Origin: Nematostella vectensis
Taxonomy: Eukaryota; Cnidaria; Anthozoa; Actiniaria; Edwardsiidae
Direction: 5' to 3'
Assembly: GCF_932526225.1 (NCBI RefSeq)
Contig: NC_064048.1
Span: 1,481,340 to 1,541,339, forward strand
Length of the DNA: 60,000 nt
A model generated the notes under the pieces. That model made no database searches and was not told the DNA's origin. It worked only from the letters and a program-made list of their open reading frames with translations. Below, in pieces: positions 1 through 15,400 of the stretch. Position 1 is the stretch's first letter, and the number at the start of each line of letters is the position of its first letter. The position numbers and the translations under genes were made by a program.

Positions 1-3000
1 CACTCCACCATGGCGAACTGAGGGGGAGAATTACAGCTACGTTAGACTGTCAACACACACTACACCATGGCGAACTGAGGGAAAGAATTACAGCTACGTT
101 AGACTGTGAACACACACTCCACCATGGCGAACTGAGGAGAAGAATTACAGCTACGTTAGACTGTCAACACACACTACACCATGGCGAACTGAGGGAAAGA
201 ATTACAGCTACGTTAGACTGTGAACACACACTCCACCATGGCGAACTGAGGAGAAGAATTACAGCTACGTTAGACTGTCAACACACACTCCACCATGGCG
301 AACTGAGGGGAGAATTACAGCTACGTTAGACTGTCAATACACACTCCACCATGGCGAACTGAGGGGAGAATTACAGCTACGTTAGACTGTCAACACACAC
401 TCCACCATGGCGAACTGAGGGAAAGAATTACAGCTACGTTAGACTGTGAACACACACTCCACCATGGCGAACTGAGGAGAAGAATTACAGCTACGTTAGA
501 CTGTGAACACACACTCCACCATGGCGAACTGAGGGGGAGAATTACAGCTACGTTAGACTGTCAACACACACTCCACCATGGCGAACTGAGGGGAGAATTA
601 CAGCTACGTTAGACTGTGAACACACACTCCACCATGGCGAACTGAGGGGAGAATTACAGCTACGTTAGACTGTGAACACACACTCCACCATGGCGAACTG
701 AGGGGGAGAATTACAGCTACGTTAGACTGTCAACACACACTCCACCATGGCGAACTGAGGGGGAGAATTACAGCTACGTTAGACTGTCAATACACACTCC
801 ACCATGGCGAACTGAGAGAAAGAATTACAGCTACGTTAGACTGTCAACACACACTCCACCATGGCGAACTGAGGGGGAGAATTACAGCTACGTTAGACTG
901 TGAACACACACTCCACCATGGCGAACTGAGGGGGAGAATTACAGCTACGTTAGACTGTCAACACACACTCCACCATGGCGAACTGAGGGAAAGAATTACA
1001 GCTACGTTAGACTGTGAACACACACTCCATTATGGCGAACTGAGGAGAAGAATTACAGCTACGTTAGACTGTGAACACACACTCCACCATGGCGAACTGA
1101 GGGGAGAATTACAGCTACGTTAGACTGTCAACACACACTCCACCATGGCGAACTGAGGGGAGAATTACAGCTACGTTAGACTGTCAACACACACTACACC
1201 ATGGCGAACTGAGGGGAGAATTACAGCTACGTTAAACTGTCAATACACACTACACCATGGCGAACTGAGGGGGAGAATTACAGCTACGTTAGACTGTCAA
1301 CACACACTACACCATGGAGAACTGAGGGGAGAATTACAGCTACGTTAGACTGTCAACACACACTCCACCATGGCGAACTGAGGGGAGAATTGCAGCTACG
1401 TTAGACTGTGAACACACACTCCACCATGTCGAACTGAGGGGAGAATTGCAGCTACGTTAGACTGTCAACACACACTCCACCATGGCGAACTGAGGGGAGA
1501 ATTACAGCTACGTTAGACTGTGAACACACACTCCACCATGGCGAACTGAAGGGAGAATTACAGCTACGTTAGACTGTCATCACACACTCCACTATGGCGA
1601 ACTGAGAGGAAGAATTACAGCTACGTTAGACTTTCAACACACACTGCACCATGGCGAACTGAGGGGAAGAATTACAGCTACGTTAGACTGTTAACACACA
1701 CTCCACCATGGCGAACTGAGAGGAAGAATTACAGCTACGTTAGACTGTCAATACACACTACACCATGGCGAACTGAAGGGAAGAATTACAGCTACGTTAG
1801 ACTGTCAACACACACTCCACCATGGCGAACTGAGGGGAGAATTACAGCTACGTTAGACTGTCAACACACACTCCACCATGGCGAACTGAGGGGAGAATTA
1901 CAGCTACGTTAGACTGTCAACACACACTCCACCATGGCGAACTGAAGGGAGAATTACAGCTATGTTAGACTGTGAACACACACTTCACCATGGCAAACTG
2001 AAGGGAGAATTACAGCTACGTTAGACTGTCAACACACACTCCACCATGGCGAACTGAGGGGAGAATTACAGCTATGTTAGACTGTGAACACACACTCCAC
2101 CATGGCGAACTGAGGGGAAGAATTACAGCTACGTTAGACTGTCAACACACACTCCACCATGGCGAACTGAGAGGAGAATTACAGCTACGTTAGACTGTGA
2201 ACACACACTCCACCATGGCGAACTGAGAGGAGAATTACAGCTACGTTAGACTGTCAATACACACTCCACCATGGTGAACTGAAGGGAGAATTACAGCTAC
2301 GTTAGACTGTCAACACACACTCCACCATGGCGAACTGAGGGGAAGAATTACAGCTACGTAAGACTGTCAACACACACTCCACCATGGCGAACTGAGAGGA
2401 GAATTACAGCTACGTTAGACTGTTAACACACACTTCACCATGGCGAACTGAGGGGAGAATTACAGCTACGTTAGACTGTCAACACACACTCCACCATGGC
2501 GAACTGAGGGGGAGAATTACAGCTACGTTAGACTGTGAACACACACTCCACTATGGCGAACTGAGAGGAGAATTACAGCTACGTTAGACTGTCAACACAC
2601 ACTCCACCATGGCGAACTGAGGGGAGAATTACAGCTACGTTAGACTGTCACCACACACTCCACCATGGCGAACTGAGGGGGAGAATTACAGCTACGTTAG
2701 ACTGTCAACACACACTCCACCATGGCGAACTGAGGGGAGAATTACAGCTACGTTAGACTGTTAACACACACTGCACCATGGCGAACTGAGAGGAAGAATT
2801 ACAGCTACGTTAGACTTTCAACACACACTGCACCATGGCGAACTGAGGGGAGAATTACAGCTACGTTAGACTGTGAACACACACTCCACCATGGCGAACT
2901 GAGGGGGAGAATTACAGCTACGTTAGACTGTCACCACACACTCCACCATGGCGAACTGAGGGGGAGAATTACAGCTACGTTAGACTGTCACCACACACTC

Positions 3001-3239
3001 CACCATGGCGAACTGAGGGGGAGAATTACAGCTACGTTAGACTGTCAACACACACTCCACCATGGCGAACTGAGGGGAGAATTACAGCTACGTTAGACTG
3101 TGAACACACACTACACCATGGCGAACTGAAGGGGAGAATTACAGCTACGTTAGACTGTCAACACACACTACACCATGGCGAACTGAAGGGAGAATTACAG
3201 CTACGTTAGACTGTCACCACACACTCCACCATGGCGAAC

Positions 3240-6200
3240 TGAAGGGAGAATTACAGCTACGTTAGACTGTCAACACACACTCCACCATGGCGAACTGAGG
3301 GGAGAATTACAGCTACGTTAGACTGTGAACACACACTCCACCATGGCGAACTGAGGGGAGAATTACAGCTACGTTAGACTGTGAACACACACTCCACCAT
3401 GGCGAACTGAGGGGAAGAATTACAGCTACGTTAGACTGTTAACACACACTCCACCATGGCGAACTGAGGGGAGAATTACAGCTACGTTAGACTGTCAACA
3501 CACACTCCACCATGGCGAACTGAGGGGAGAATTACAGCTACGTTAGACTGTGAACACACACTACACCATGGCGAACTGAAGGGGAGAATTACAGCTACGT
3601 TAGACTGTCAACACACACTACACCATGGCGAACTGAAGGGAGAATTACAGCTACGTTAGACTGTCACCACACACTCCACCATGGCGAACTGAAGGGAGAA
3701 TTACAGTTACGTTAGACTGTCAACACACACTCCACCATGGCGAACTGAGGGGAGAATTACAGCTACGTTAGACTGTGAACACACACTCCACCATGGCGAA
3801 CTGAGGGGAGAATTACAGCTACGTTAGACTGTGAACACACACTCCACCATGGCGAACTGAGGGGAAGAATTACAGCTACGTTAGACTGTTAACACACACT
3901 CCACCATGGCGAACTGAGGGGAGAATTACAGCTACGTTAGACTGTCAACACACACTCCACCATGGCGAACTGAGGGGAAGAATTACAGCTACGTTAGACT
4001 GTGAACACACACTCCACCATGGCGAACTGAGGGAAAGAATTACAGCTACGTTAGACTGTCAATACACACTCCACCATGGCGAACTGAGGGGGAGAATTAC
4101 AGCTACGTTAGACTGTCAACACACACTCCACCATGGCGAACTGAGGGGAGAATTACAGCTACGTTAGACTGTTAACACACACTCCACCATGGCGAACTGA
4201 AGGGGAGAATTACAGCTACGTTAGACTGTCAACACACACTCCACCATGGCGAACTGAGGGAAGAATTACAGCTACGTTAGACTGTCACCACACACTCCAC
4301 CATGGCGAACTGAAGGGAGAATTACAGTTACGTTAGACTGTCAACACACACTCCACCATGGCGAACTGAGGGGAGAATTACAGCTACGTTAGACTGTGAA
4401 CACACACTCCACCATGGCGAACTGAGGGGAGAATTACAGCTACGTTAGACTTTGAACACACACTCCACCATGGCGAACTGAGGGGAAGAATTACAGCTAC
4501 GTTAGACTGTTAACACACACTCCACCATGGCGAACTGAGGGGAGAATTACAGCTACGTTAGACTGTCAACACACACTCCACCATGGCGAACTGAGGGGAA
4601 GAATTACAGCTACGTTAGACTGTGAACACACACTCCACCATGGCGAACTGAGGGAAAGAATTACAGCTACGTTAGACTGTCAATACACACTCCACCATGG
4701 CGAACTGAGGGGGAGAATTACAGCTACGTTAGACTGTCAACACACACTCCACCATGGCGAACTGAGGGGAGAATTACAGCTACGTTAGACTGTCAACACA
4801 CACTCCACCATGGCGAACTGAGGGGAAGAATTACAGCTACGTTAGACTGTGAACACACACTCCACCATGGCGAACTGAGGGGAAGAATTACAGCTACGTT
4901 AGACTGTGAACACACACTCCACCATGGCGAACTGAGGGGAAGAATTACAGCTACGTTAGACTGTCATCACACACTCCACCATGGCGAACTGAAGGGAGAA
5001 TTACAGCTACGTTAGACTGTCAACACACACTCCACCATGGCGAACTGAAGGGAGAATTACAGCTACGTTAGACTGTGAACACACACTCCACCATGGCGAA
5101 CTGAGGGGAAGAATTACAGCTACGTTAGACTGTCAACACACACTACACCATGGCGAACTGAAGGGAGAATTACAGCTACGTTAGACTGTGAACACACACT
5201 CCACCATGGCGAACTGAAGGGAAGAATTACAGCTACGTTAGACTGTGAACACACACTCCACCATGGCGAACTAAGGGGAAGAATTACAGCTACGTTAGAC
5301 TGTGAACACACACTACACCATGGCGAACTGAGGGGGAGAATTACAGCTACGTTAGACTGTCAACACACACTACACCATGGCGAACTGAGGGGGAGAATTA
5401 CAGCTACGTTAGACTGTTAACACACACTCCACCATGGCAAACTGAGGGGAAGAATTACAGCTACGTTAGACTGTGAACACACACTCCACCATGGCGAACT
5501 AAGGGGAAGAATTACAGCTACGTTAGACTGTGAACACACACTCCACCATGTCGAACTGAAGGGAGAATTACAGCTACGTTAGACTGTCAACACACACTCC
5601 ACCATGGCGAACTGAAGGGAGAATTACAGCTACGTTAGACTGTCATCACACACTCCACCATGGAGAACTGAGGGGAAGAATTACAGCTACGTTAGACTGT
5701 GAACACACACTCCACCATGGCGAACTGAGGGGAAGAATTACAGCTACGTTAGACTGTCACCACACACTCCACCATGGCGAACTTAGGGGAAGAATTACAG
5801 CTACGTTAGACTGTCACCACACACTCCACCATGGCGAACTGAGGGGAAGAATTACAGCTACGTTAGACTGTGAACACACACTCCACCATGGCGAACTGAG
5901 GGGAAGAATTACAGCTACGTTAGACTGTGAACACACGCTACACCATGGCGAACTGAGGGGGAGCATTACAGCTACGTTAGACTATCACCACACACTCCAC
6001 CATGGCGAACTGAGGGGAAGAATTACAGCTACGTTAGACTGTGAACACACACTCCACCATGGCGAACTGAGGGGGAGAATTACAGCTACGTTAGACTGTG
6101 AACACACACTACACCATGGCGAACTGAGGGGAAGAATTACAGCTACGTTAGACTGTGAACACACACTCCACCATGGCGAACTGAAGGGAGAATTACAGCT

Positions 6201-7035
6201 ACGTTAGACTGTGAACACACACTCCACCATGGCGAACTGAGGGGAAGAATTACAGCTACGTTAGACTGTGAACACACACTCCACCATAGCGAACTGAGGG
6301 GAAGAATTACAGCTACGTTAGACTGTGAACACACACTCCACCATGTCGAACTGAAGGGAGAATTACAGCTACGTTAGACTGTGAACACACACTCCACCAT
6401 GGCGAACTGAGGGGAAGAATTACAGCTACGTTAGACTGTGAACACACACTCCACCATGGCGAACTGAGGGGAAGAATTACAGCTACGTTAGACTGTGAAC
6501 ACACACTCCACCATGGCGAACTGAAGGGAGAATTACAGCTACGTTAGACTGTGAACACACACTCCACCATGGCGAACTGAGGGGAAGAATTACAGCTACG
6601 TTAGACTGTGAACACACACTCCACCATGGCGAACTGAGGGGAAGAATTACAGCTACGTTAGACTGTCACCACACGCTACACCATGGCGAACTGAGGGGAA
6701 GAATTACAGCTACGTTAGACTGTGAACACACACTCCACCATGGCGAACTGAGGGGAAGAATTACAGCTACGTTAGACTGTGAACACACACTCCACCATGG
6801 CGAACTGAGGGGAAGAATTACAGCTACGTTAGACTGTTAACACACACTCCACCATGGCGAACTGAGGGGAAGAATTACAGCTACGTTAGACTGTCATCAC
6901 ACACTACACCATGGCGAACTGAAGGGAGAATTACAGCTACGTTAGACTGTCAACACACACTCCACCATGGCGAACTGAAGGGAGAATTACAGCTACGTTA
7001 GACTGTGAACACACACTCCACCATGGCGAACTGAG
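3240..7035. repeat. Source or copy block of a ~3.8 kb segmental duplication inside the array
   Basis: The order of variant units from about 3.24 to 7.03 kb is reproduced from about 8.45 to 12.24 kb at a constant offset of 5,205 bp. Shared landmarks include the rare TCACCACACGCTACACC unit (6,661 and 11,866), the TCATCACACACTACACC unit (about 6,895 and 12,098), ATAGCGAACTGA (6,288 and 11,493) and the GAGCATTACAG unit (5,960 and 11,165). Few point differences are seen. Boundaries are approximate because all units are similar. Confidence 0.8.
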
Positions 7036-8444
7036 GGGAGAATTACAGCTACGTTAGACTGTGAACACACACTCCACCATGGCGAACTGAGGGGAGAATT
7101 ACAGCTACGTTAGACTGTGAACACACACTCCACCATGGCGAACTGAGGGGAAGAATTACAGCTACGTTAGACTGTTAACACACACTCCACCATGGCGAAC
7201 TGAGGGGAGAATTACAGCTACGTTAGACTGTCAACACACACTCCACCATGGCGAACTGAGGGGAGAATTACAGCTACGTTAGACTGTGAACACACACTAC
7301 ACCATGGCGAACTGAAGGGGAGAATTACAGCTACGTTAGACTGTCAACACACACTACACCATGGCGAACTGAAGGGAGAATTACAGCTACGTTAGACTGT
7401 CACCACACACTCCACCATGGCGAACTGAAGGGAGAATTACAGTTACGTTAGACTGTCAACACACACTCCACCATGGCGAACTGAGGGGAGAATTACAGCT
7501 ACGTTAGACTGTGAACACACACTCCACCATGGCGAACTGAGGGGAGAATTACAGCTACGTTAGACTGTGAACACACACTCCACCATGGCGAACTGAGGGG
7601 AAGAATTACAGCTACGTTAGACTGTTAACACACACTCCACCATGGCGAACTGAGGGGAGAATTACAGCTACGTTAGACTGTCAACACACACTCCACCATG
7701 GCGAACTGAGGGGAAGAATTACAGCTACGTTAGACTGTGAACACACACTCCACCATGGCGAACTGAGGGGAAGAATTACAGCTACGTTAGACTGTCAATA
7801 CACACTCCACCATGGCGAACTGAGGGGGAGAATTACAGCTACGTTAGACTGTCAACACACACTCCACCATGGCGAACTGAGGGGAGAATTACAGCTACGT
7901 TAGACTGTTAACACACACTCCACCATGGCGAACTGAAGGGGAGAATTACAGCTACGTTAGACTGTCAACACACACTCCACCATGGCGAACTGAGGGAAGA
8001 ATTACAGCTACGTTAGACTGTCACCACACACTCCACCATGGCGAACTGAGGGGAAGAATTACAGCTACGTTAGACTGTGAACACACACTCCACCATGGCG
8101 AACTGAGGGGAAGAATTACAGCTACGTTAGACTGTCACCACACGCTACACCATGGCGAACTGAGGGGAAGAATTACAGCTACGTTAGACTGTGAACACAC
8201 ACTCCACCATGGCGAACTGAGGGGAAGAATTACAGCTACGTTAGACTGTGAACACACACTCCACCATGGCGAACTGAGGAGAAGAATTACAGCTACGTTA
8301 GACTGTTAACACACACTCCACCATGGCGAACTGAGGGGAAGAATTACAGCTACGTTAGACTGTCATCACACACTACACCATGGCGAACTGAAGGGAGAAT
8401 TACAGCTACGTTAGACTGTCAACACACACTCCACCATGGCGAAC

Positions 8445-11400
8445 TGAAGGGAGAATTACAGCTACGTTAGACTGTGAACACACACTCCACCATGGCGAAC
8501 TGAGGGGAGAATTACAGCTACGTTAGACTGTGAACACACACTCCACCATGGCGAACTGAGGGGAGAATTACAGCTACGTTAGACTGTGAACACACACTCC
8601 ACCATGGCGAACTGAGGGGAAGAATTACAGCTACGTTAGACTGTTAACACACACTCCACCATGGCGAACTGAGGGGAGAATTACAGCTACGTTAGACTGT
8701 CAACACACACTCCACCATGGCGAACTGAGGGGAGAATTACAGCTACGTTAGACTGTGAACACACACTACACCATGGCGAACTGAAGGGGAGAATTACAGC
8801 TACGTTAGACTGTCAACACACACTACACCATGGCGAACTGAAGGGAGAATTACAGCTACGTTAGACTGTCACCACACACTCCACCATGGCGAACTGAAGG
8901 GAGAATTACAGTTACGTTAGACTGTCAACACACACTCCACCATGGCGAACTGAGGGGAGAATTACAGCTACGTTAGACTGTGAACACACACTCCACCATG
9001 GCGAACTGAGGGGAGAATTACAGCTACGTTAGACTGTGAACACACACTCCACCATGGCGAACTGAGGGGAAGAATTACAGCTACGTTAGACTGTTAACAC
9101 ACACTCCACCATGGCGAACTGAGGGGAGAATTACAGCTACGTTAGACTGTCAACACACACTCCACCATGGCGAACTGAGGGGAAGAATTACAGCTACGTT
9201 AGACTGTGAACACACACTCCACCATGGCGAACTGAGGGAAAGAATTACAGCTACGTTAGACTGTCAATACACACTCCACCATGGCGAACTGAGGGGGAGA
9301 ATTACAGCTACGTTAGACTGTCAACACACACTCCACCATGGCGAACTGAGGGGAGAATTACAGCTACGTTAGACTGTTAACACACACTCCACCATGGCGA
9401 ACTGAAGGGGAGAATTACAGCTACGTTAGACTGTCAACACACACTCCACCATGGCGAACTGAGGGAAGAATTACAGCTACGTTAGACTGTCACCACACAC
9501 TCCACCATGGCGAACTGAAGGGAGAATTACAGTTACGTTAGACTGTCAACACACACTCCACCATGGCGAACTGAGGGGAGAATTACAGCTACGTTAGACT
9601 GTGAACACACACTCCACCATGGCGAACTGAGGGGAGAATTACAGCTACGTTAGACTTTGAACACACACTCCACCATGGCGAACTGAGGGGAAGAATTACA
9701 GCTACGTTAGACTGTTAACACACACTCCACCATGGCGAACTGAGGGGAGAATTACAGCTACGTTAGACTGTCAACACACACTCCACCATGGCGAACTGAG
9801 GGGAAGAATTACAGCTACGTTAGACTGTGAACACACACTCCACCATGGCGAACTGAGGGAAAGAATTACAGCTACGTTAGACTGTCAATACACACTCCAC
9901 CATGGCGAACTGAGGGGGAGAATTACAGCTACGTTAGACTGTCAACACACACTCCACCATGGCGAACTGAGGGGAGAATTACAGCTACGTTAGACTGTCA
10001 ACACACACTCCACCATGGCGAACTGAGGGGAAGAATTACAGCTACGTTAGACTGTGAACACACACTCCACCATGGCGAACTGAGGGGAAGAATTACAGCT
10101 ACGTTAGACTGTGAACACACACTCCACCATGGCGAACTGAGGGGAAGAATTACAGCTACGTTAGACTGTCATCACACACTCCACCATGGCGAACTGAAGG
10201 GAGAATTACAGCTACGTTAGACTGTCAACACACACTCCACCATGGCGAACTGAAGGGAGAATTACAGCTACGTTAGACTGTGAACACACACTCCACCATG
10301 GCGAACTGAGGGGAAGAATTACAGCTACGTTAGACTGTCAACACACACTACACCATGGCGAACTGAAGGGAGAATTACAGCTACGTTAGACTGTGAACAC
10401 ACACTCCACCATGGCGAACTGAAGGGAAGAATTACAGCTACGTTAGACTGTGAACACACACTCCACCATGGCGAACTAAGGGGAAGAATTACAGCTACGT
10501 TAGACTGTGAACACACACTACACCATGGCGAACTGAGGGGGAGAATTACAGCTACGTTAGACTGTCAACACACACTACACCATGGCGAACTGAGGGGGAG
10601 AATTACAGCTACGTTAGACTGTTAACACACACTCCACCATGGCAAACTGAGGGGAAGAATTACAGCTACGTTAGACTGTGAACACACACTCCACCATGGC
10701 GAACTAAGGGGAAGAATTACAGCTACGTTAGACTGTGAACACACACTCCACCATGTCGAACTGAAGGGAGAATTACAGCTACGTTAGACTGTCAACACAC
10801 ACTCCACCATGGCGAACTGAAGGGAGAATTACAGCTACGTTAGACTGTCATCACACACTCCACCATGGAGAACTGAGGGGAAGAATTACAGCTACGTTAG
10901 ACTGTGAACACACACTCCACCATGGCGAACTGAGGGGAAGAATTACAGCTACGTTAGACTGTCACCACACACTCCACCATGGCGAACTGAGGGGAAGAAT
11001 TACAGCTACGTTAGACTGTCACCACACACTCCACCATGGCGAACTGAGGGGAAGAATTACAGCTACGTTAGACTGTGAACACACACTCCACCATGGCGAA
11101 CTGAGGGGAAGAATTACAGCTACGTTAGACTGTGAACACACGCTACACCATGGCGAACTGAGGGGGAGCATTACAGCTACGTTAGACTATCACCACACAC
11201 TCCACCATGGCGAACTGAGGGGAAGAATTACAGCTACGTTAGACTGTGAACACACACTCCACCATGGCGAACTGAGGGGGAGAATTACAGCTACGTTAGA
11301 CTGTGAACACACACTACACCATGGCGAACTGAGGGGAAGAATTACAGCTACGTTAGACTGTGAACACACACTCCACCATGGCGAACTGAAGGGAGAATTA

Positions 11401-12240
11401 CAGCTACGTTAGACTGTGAACACACACTCCACCATGGCGAACTGAGGGGAAGAATTACAGCTACGTTAGACTGTGAACACACACTCCACCATAGCGAACT
11501 GATGGGAAGAATTACAGCTACGTTAGACTGTGAACACACACTCCACCATGTCGAACTGAAGGGAGAATTACAGCTACGTTAGACTGTGAACACACACTCC
11601 ACCATGGCGAACTGAGGGGAAGAATTACAGCTACGTTAGACTGTGAACACACACTCCACCATGGCGAACTGAGTGGAAGAATTACAGCTACGTTAGACTG
11701 TGAACACACACTCCACCATGGCGAACTGAAGGGAGAATTACAGCTACGTTAGACTGTGAACACACACTCCACCATGGCGAACTGAGGGGAAGAATTACAG
11801 CTACGTTAGACTGTGAACACACACTCCACCATGGCGAACTGAGGGGAAGAATTACAGCTACGTTAGACTGTCACCACACGCTACACCATGGCGAACTGAG
11901 GGGAAGAATTACAGCTACGTTAGACTGTGAACACACACTCCACCATGGCGAACTGAGGGGAAGAATTACAGCTACGTTAGACTGTGAACACACACTCCAC
12001 CATGGCGAACTGAGGGGAAGAATTACAGCTACGTTAGACTGTTAACACACACTCCACCATGGCGAACTGAGGGGAAGAATTACAGCTACGTTAGACTGTC
12101 ATCACACACTACACCATGGCGAACTGAAGGGAGAATTACAGCTACGTTAGACTGTCAACACACACTCCACCATGGCGAACTGAAGGGAGAATTACAGCTA
12201 CGTTAGACTGTGAACACACACTCCACCATGGCGAACTGAG
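8445..12240. repeat. Second copy of the 5,205-bp-offset segmental duplication
   Basis: This is the partner of the 3.24-7.03 kb block. Its tail is duplicated again: variant units from about 11.52 to 12.11 kb recur 850 bp (15 units) further on, for example the CACGCTACACC unit at 11,866 and 12,716. The stretch near 6.66-8.13 kb recurs at +1,469 bp (26 units). Nested offsets like these point to successive unequal exchange or replication slippage. Confidence 0.75.
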
Positions 12241-15101
12241 GGGAAGAATTGCAGCTACGTTAGACTGTCAACACACACTACACCATGGCGAACTGAAGGG
12301 AGAATTACAGCTACGTTAGACTGTGAACACACACTCCACCATGGCGAACTGAAGGGAAGAATTACAGCTACGTTAGACTGTGAACACACACTCCACCATG
12401 GCGAACTGAAGGGAGAATTACAGCTACGTTAGACTGTGAACACACACTCCACCATGGCGAACTGAGGGGAAGAATTACAGCTACGTTAGACTGTGAACAC
12501 ACACTCCACCATGGCGAACTGAGGGGAAGAATTACAGCTACGTTAGACTGTGAACACACACTCCACCATGGCGAACTGAAGGGAGAATTACAGCTACGTT
12601 AGACTGTGAACACACACTCCACCATGGCGAACTGAGGGGAAGAATTACAGCTACGTTAGACTGTGAACACACACTCCACCATGGCGAACTGAGGGGAAGA
12701 ATTACAGCTACGTTAGACTGTCACCACACGCTACACCATGGCGAACTGAGGGGAAGAATTACAGCTACGTTAGACTGTGAACACACACTCCACCATGGCG
12801 AACTGAGGGGAAGAATTACAGCTACGTTAGACTGTGAACACACACTCCACCATGGCGAACTGAGGGGAAGAATTACAGCTACGTTAGACTGTGAACACAC
12901 ACTCCACCATGGCGAACTGAGGGGAAGAATTACAGCTACGTTAGACTGTCATCACACACTACACCATGGCAAACTGAAGGGAGAATTACAGCTACGTTAG
13001 ACTGTCAACACACACTCCACCATGGCGAACTGAAGGGAGAATTACAGCTACGTTAGACTGTGAACACACACTCCACCATGGCGAACTGAGGGGAAGAATT
13101 ACAGCTACGTTAGACTGTCAACACACACTACACCATGGCGAACTGAAGGGAGAATTACAGCTACGTTAGACTGTGAACACACACTCCACCATGGCGAACT
13201 GAAGGGAAGAATTACAGCTACGTTAGACTGTGAACACACACTCCACCATGGCGAACTAAGGGGAAGAATTACAGCTACGTTAGACTGTCAACACACACTA
13301 CACCATGGCGAACTGAGGGGGAGAATTACAGCTACGTTAGACTGTTAACACACACTCCACCATGGCAAACTGAGGGGAAGAATTACAGCTACGTTAGACT
13401 GTGAACACACACTCCACCATGGCGAACTAAGGGGAAGAATTACAGCTACGTTAGACTGTAAACACACACTCCACCATGTCGAACTGAAGGGAGAATTACA
13501 GCTACGTTAGACTGTGAACACACACTACACCATGGCGAACTGAGGGGGAGAATTACAGCTACGTTAGACTGTCACCACACACTCCACCATGGCGAACTGA
13601 AGGGAGAATTACAGCTACGTTAGACTGTGAACACACACTCCACCATGGCGAACTGAGGGGAAGAATTACAGCTATGTTAGACTGTGAACACACACTCCAC
13701 CATGGCGAACTGAGGGGAAGAATTACAGCTATGTTAGACTGTCAACACACACTCCACCATGGCGAACTGAGGGGAAGAATTACAGCTACGTTAGACTGTT
13801 AACACACACTCCACCATGGCAAACTGAGGGGAAGAATTACAGCTATGTTAGACTGTCAACACACACTCCACCATGGCGAACTGAGGGGAAGAATTACAGC
13901 TATGTTAGACTGTGAACACACACTCCACCATGGCGAACTGAGGGGAAGAATTACAGCTATGTTAGACTGTCAACACACACTCCACCATGGCGAACTGAGG
14001 GGGAGAATTACAGCTACGTTAGACTGTTAACACACACTCCACCATGGCAAACTGAGGGGAAGAATTACAGCTACGTTAGACTGTGAACACACACTCCACC
14101 ATGGCGAACTAAGGGGAAGAATTACAGCTACGTTAGACTGTAAACACACACTCCACCATGTCGAACTGAAGGGAGAATTACAGCTACGTTAGACTGTGAA
14201 CACACACTACACCATGGCGAACTGAGGGGGAGAATTACAGCTACGTTAGACTGTCAACACACACTCCACCATGGCGAACTGAAGGGAGAATTACAGCTAT
14301 GTTAGACTGTGAACACACACTCCACCATGGCGAACTGAGGGGAAGAATTACAGCTATGTTAGACTGTCAACACACACTCCACCATGGCGAACTGAGGGGA
14401 AGAATTACAGCTACGTTAGACTGTGAACACACACTCCACCATGTCGAACTGAGGGGAAGAATTACAGCTACGTTAGACTGTCACCACACACTCCACCATG
14501 GCGAACTGAGGGGAAGAATTACAGCTACGTTAGACTGTGAACACACACTCCACCATGGCGAACTGAAGGGAGAATTACAGCTACGTTAGACTGTGAACAC
14601 ACACTCCACCATGGCGAACTGAGGGGAAGAATTACAGCTACGTTAGACTGTGAACACACACTCCACCATGTCGAACTGAAGGGAGAATTACAGCTACGTT
14701 AGACTGTGAACACACACTCCACCATGGCGAACTGAGGGGAAGAATTACAGCTACGTTAGACTGTCAACACACACTCCACCATGTCGAACTGAAGGGAGAA
14801 TTACAGCTACGTTAGACTGTGAACACACACTCCACCACGGCGAACTGAGGGGAAGAATTACAGCTACATTAGACTGTGAACACACACTCCACCATGGCGA
14901 ACTGACGGAAAGAATTACAGCTACGTTATACTGTTAACACAAACTCCACCATGGCGAACTGAAGGGAGAATTACAGCTACGTTAGACTTTCAACACACAC
15001 TGCACCATGGCGAACTGAGAGAAAGAATTACAGCTACGTTAGACTGTTAACACACACTGCACCATGGCGAACTGAGAGAAAGAATTACAGCTACGTTAGA
15101 C

Positions 15102-15400
15102 TGTACCTGATGTCATCGCACTCTAGCTGTGCTGTTTTGAAATGAAGCTCACAAAAAAAACTGTTCATTATTGACGTGGAAAATGGATTCGCCTCTTGCA
15201 TTATTGAACATTTCTCGTTTATTTTACGACCTACGATGCATTTTTTTCTGCATTTGGCGGAAACTAATTAAAATCCATGGTTACTTTCATTTGATTGCAT
15301 TGCACTAGACTTTTTATCAAAAATCAGAACTTAAACAAAAAGTCTTTTATTCTTTAAATAAACCTGTTTTTGCTCAAATTTGAGATATGACGAGATTTAC
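15102..15400. other. Intron 9 flank next to exon 9
   Basis: Unique AT-rich sequence lies between the array edge and the exon 9 donor. I see no coding exon or element here. Confidence 0.6.

Larger units (their letters stand above)
1..15101. repeat. Giant 56-58 bp minisatellite array (>15.1 kb), in intron 9 of the SLC6 gene
   Basis: About 267 head-to-tail copies of a 56-58 bp unit are visible. Each contains the blocks ACAGCTACGTTAGACTGT, CACACACTCCACCATGG and CGAACTGAGG, followed by a variable G/A run (GGGA, GGGGA, GGAAGA, AGGGA) that accounts for the length differences. Variants at the position after GACTGT (CAAC, GAAC, TAAC, CACC, CATC, CAAT) act as markers and reveal higher-order duplications at offsets of about 450, 850, 1,469 and 5,205 bp. 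The array starts before base 1 and ends abruptly at about 15,101, where unique sequence begins. It lies downstream, on the minus strand, of SLC6 exon 9, whose 3' partner exons are not in the window, so it is intronic. The 61-96 aa open frames in it are by-products of a 57 bp (19-codon) periodicity and not genes. Confidence 0.97.

Noticed and set aside
5120-5311. 63-aa frames repeated through the giant array (also near 6.1, 6.3, 10.3, 11.3, 11.5 and 12.4 kb)
   Set aside because: They follow the 57 bp unit (19 codons) and appear only where neighbouring units have lengths divisible by 3. No unique sequence, start context or splice structure supports a protein.
14299-14589. 96-aa + strand frame in the array
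   Set aside because: Same repeat artefact, in units that happen to be 57 bp.
1-15101. CRISPR-like array
   Set aside because: Units are contiguous similar copies with no unique spacers, and the context is a eukaryotic intron.
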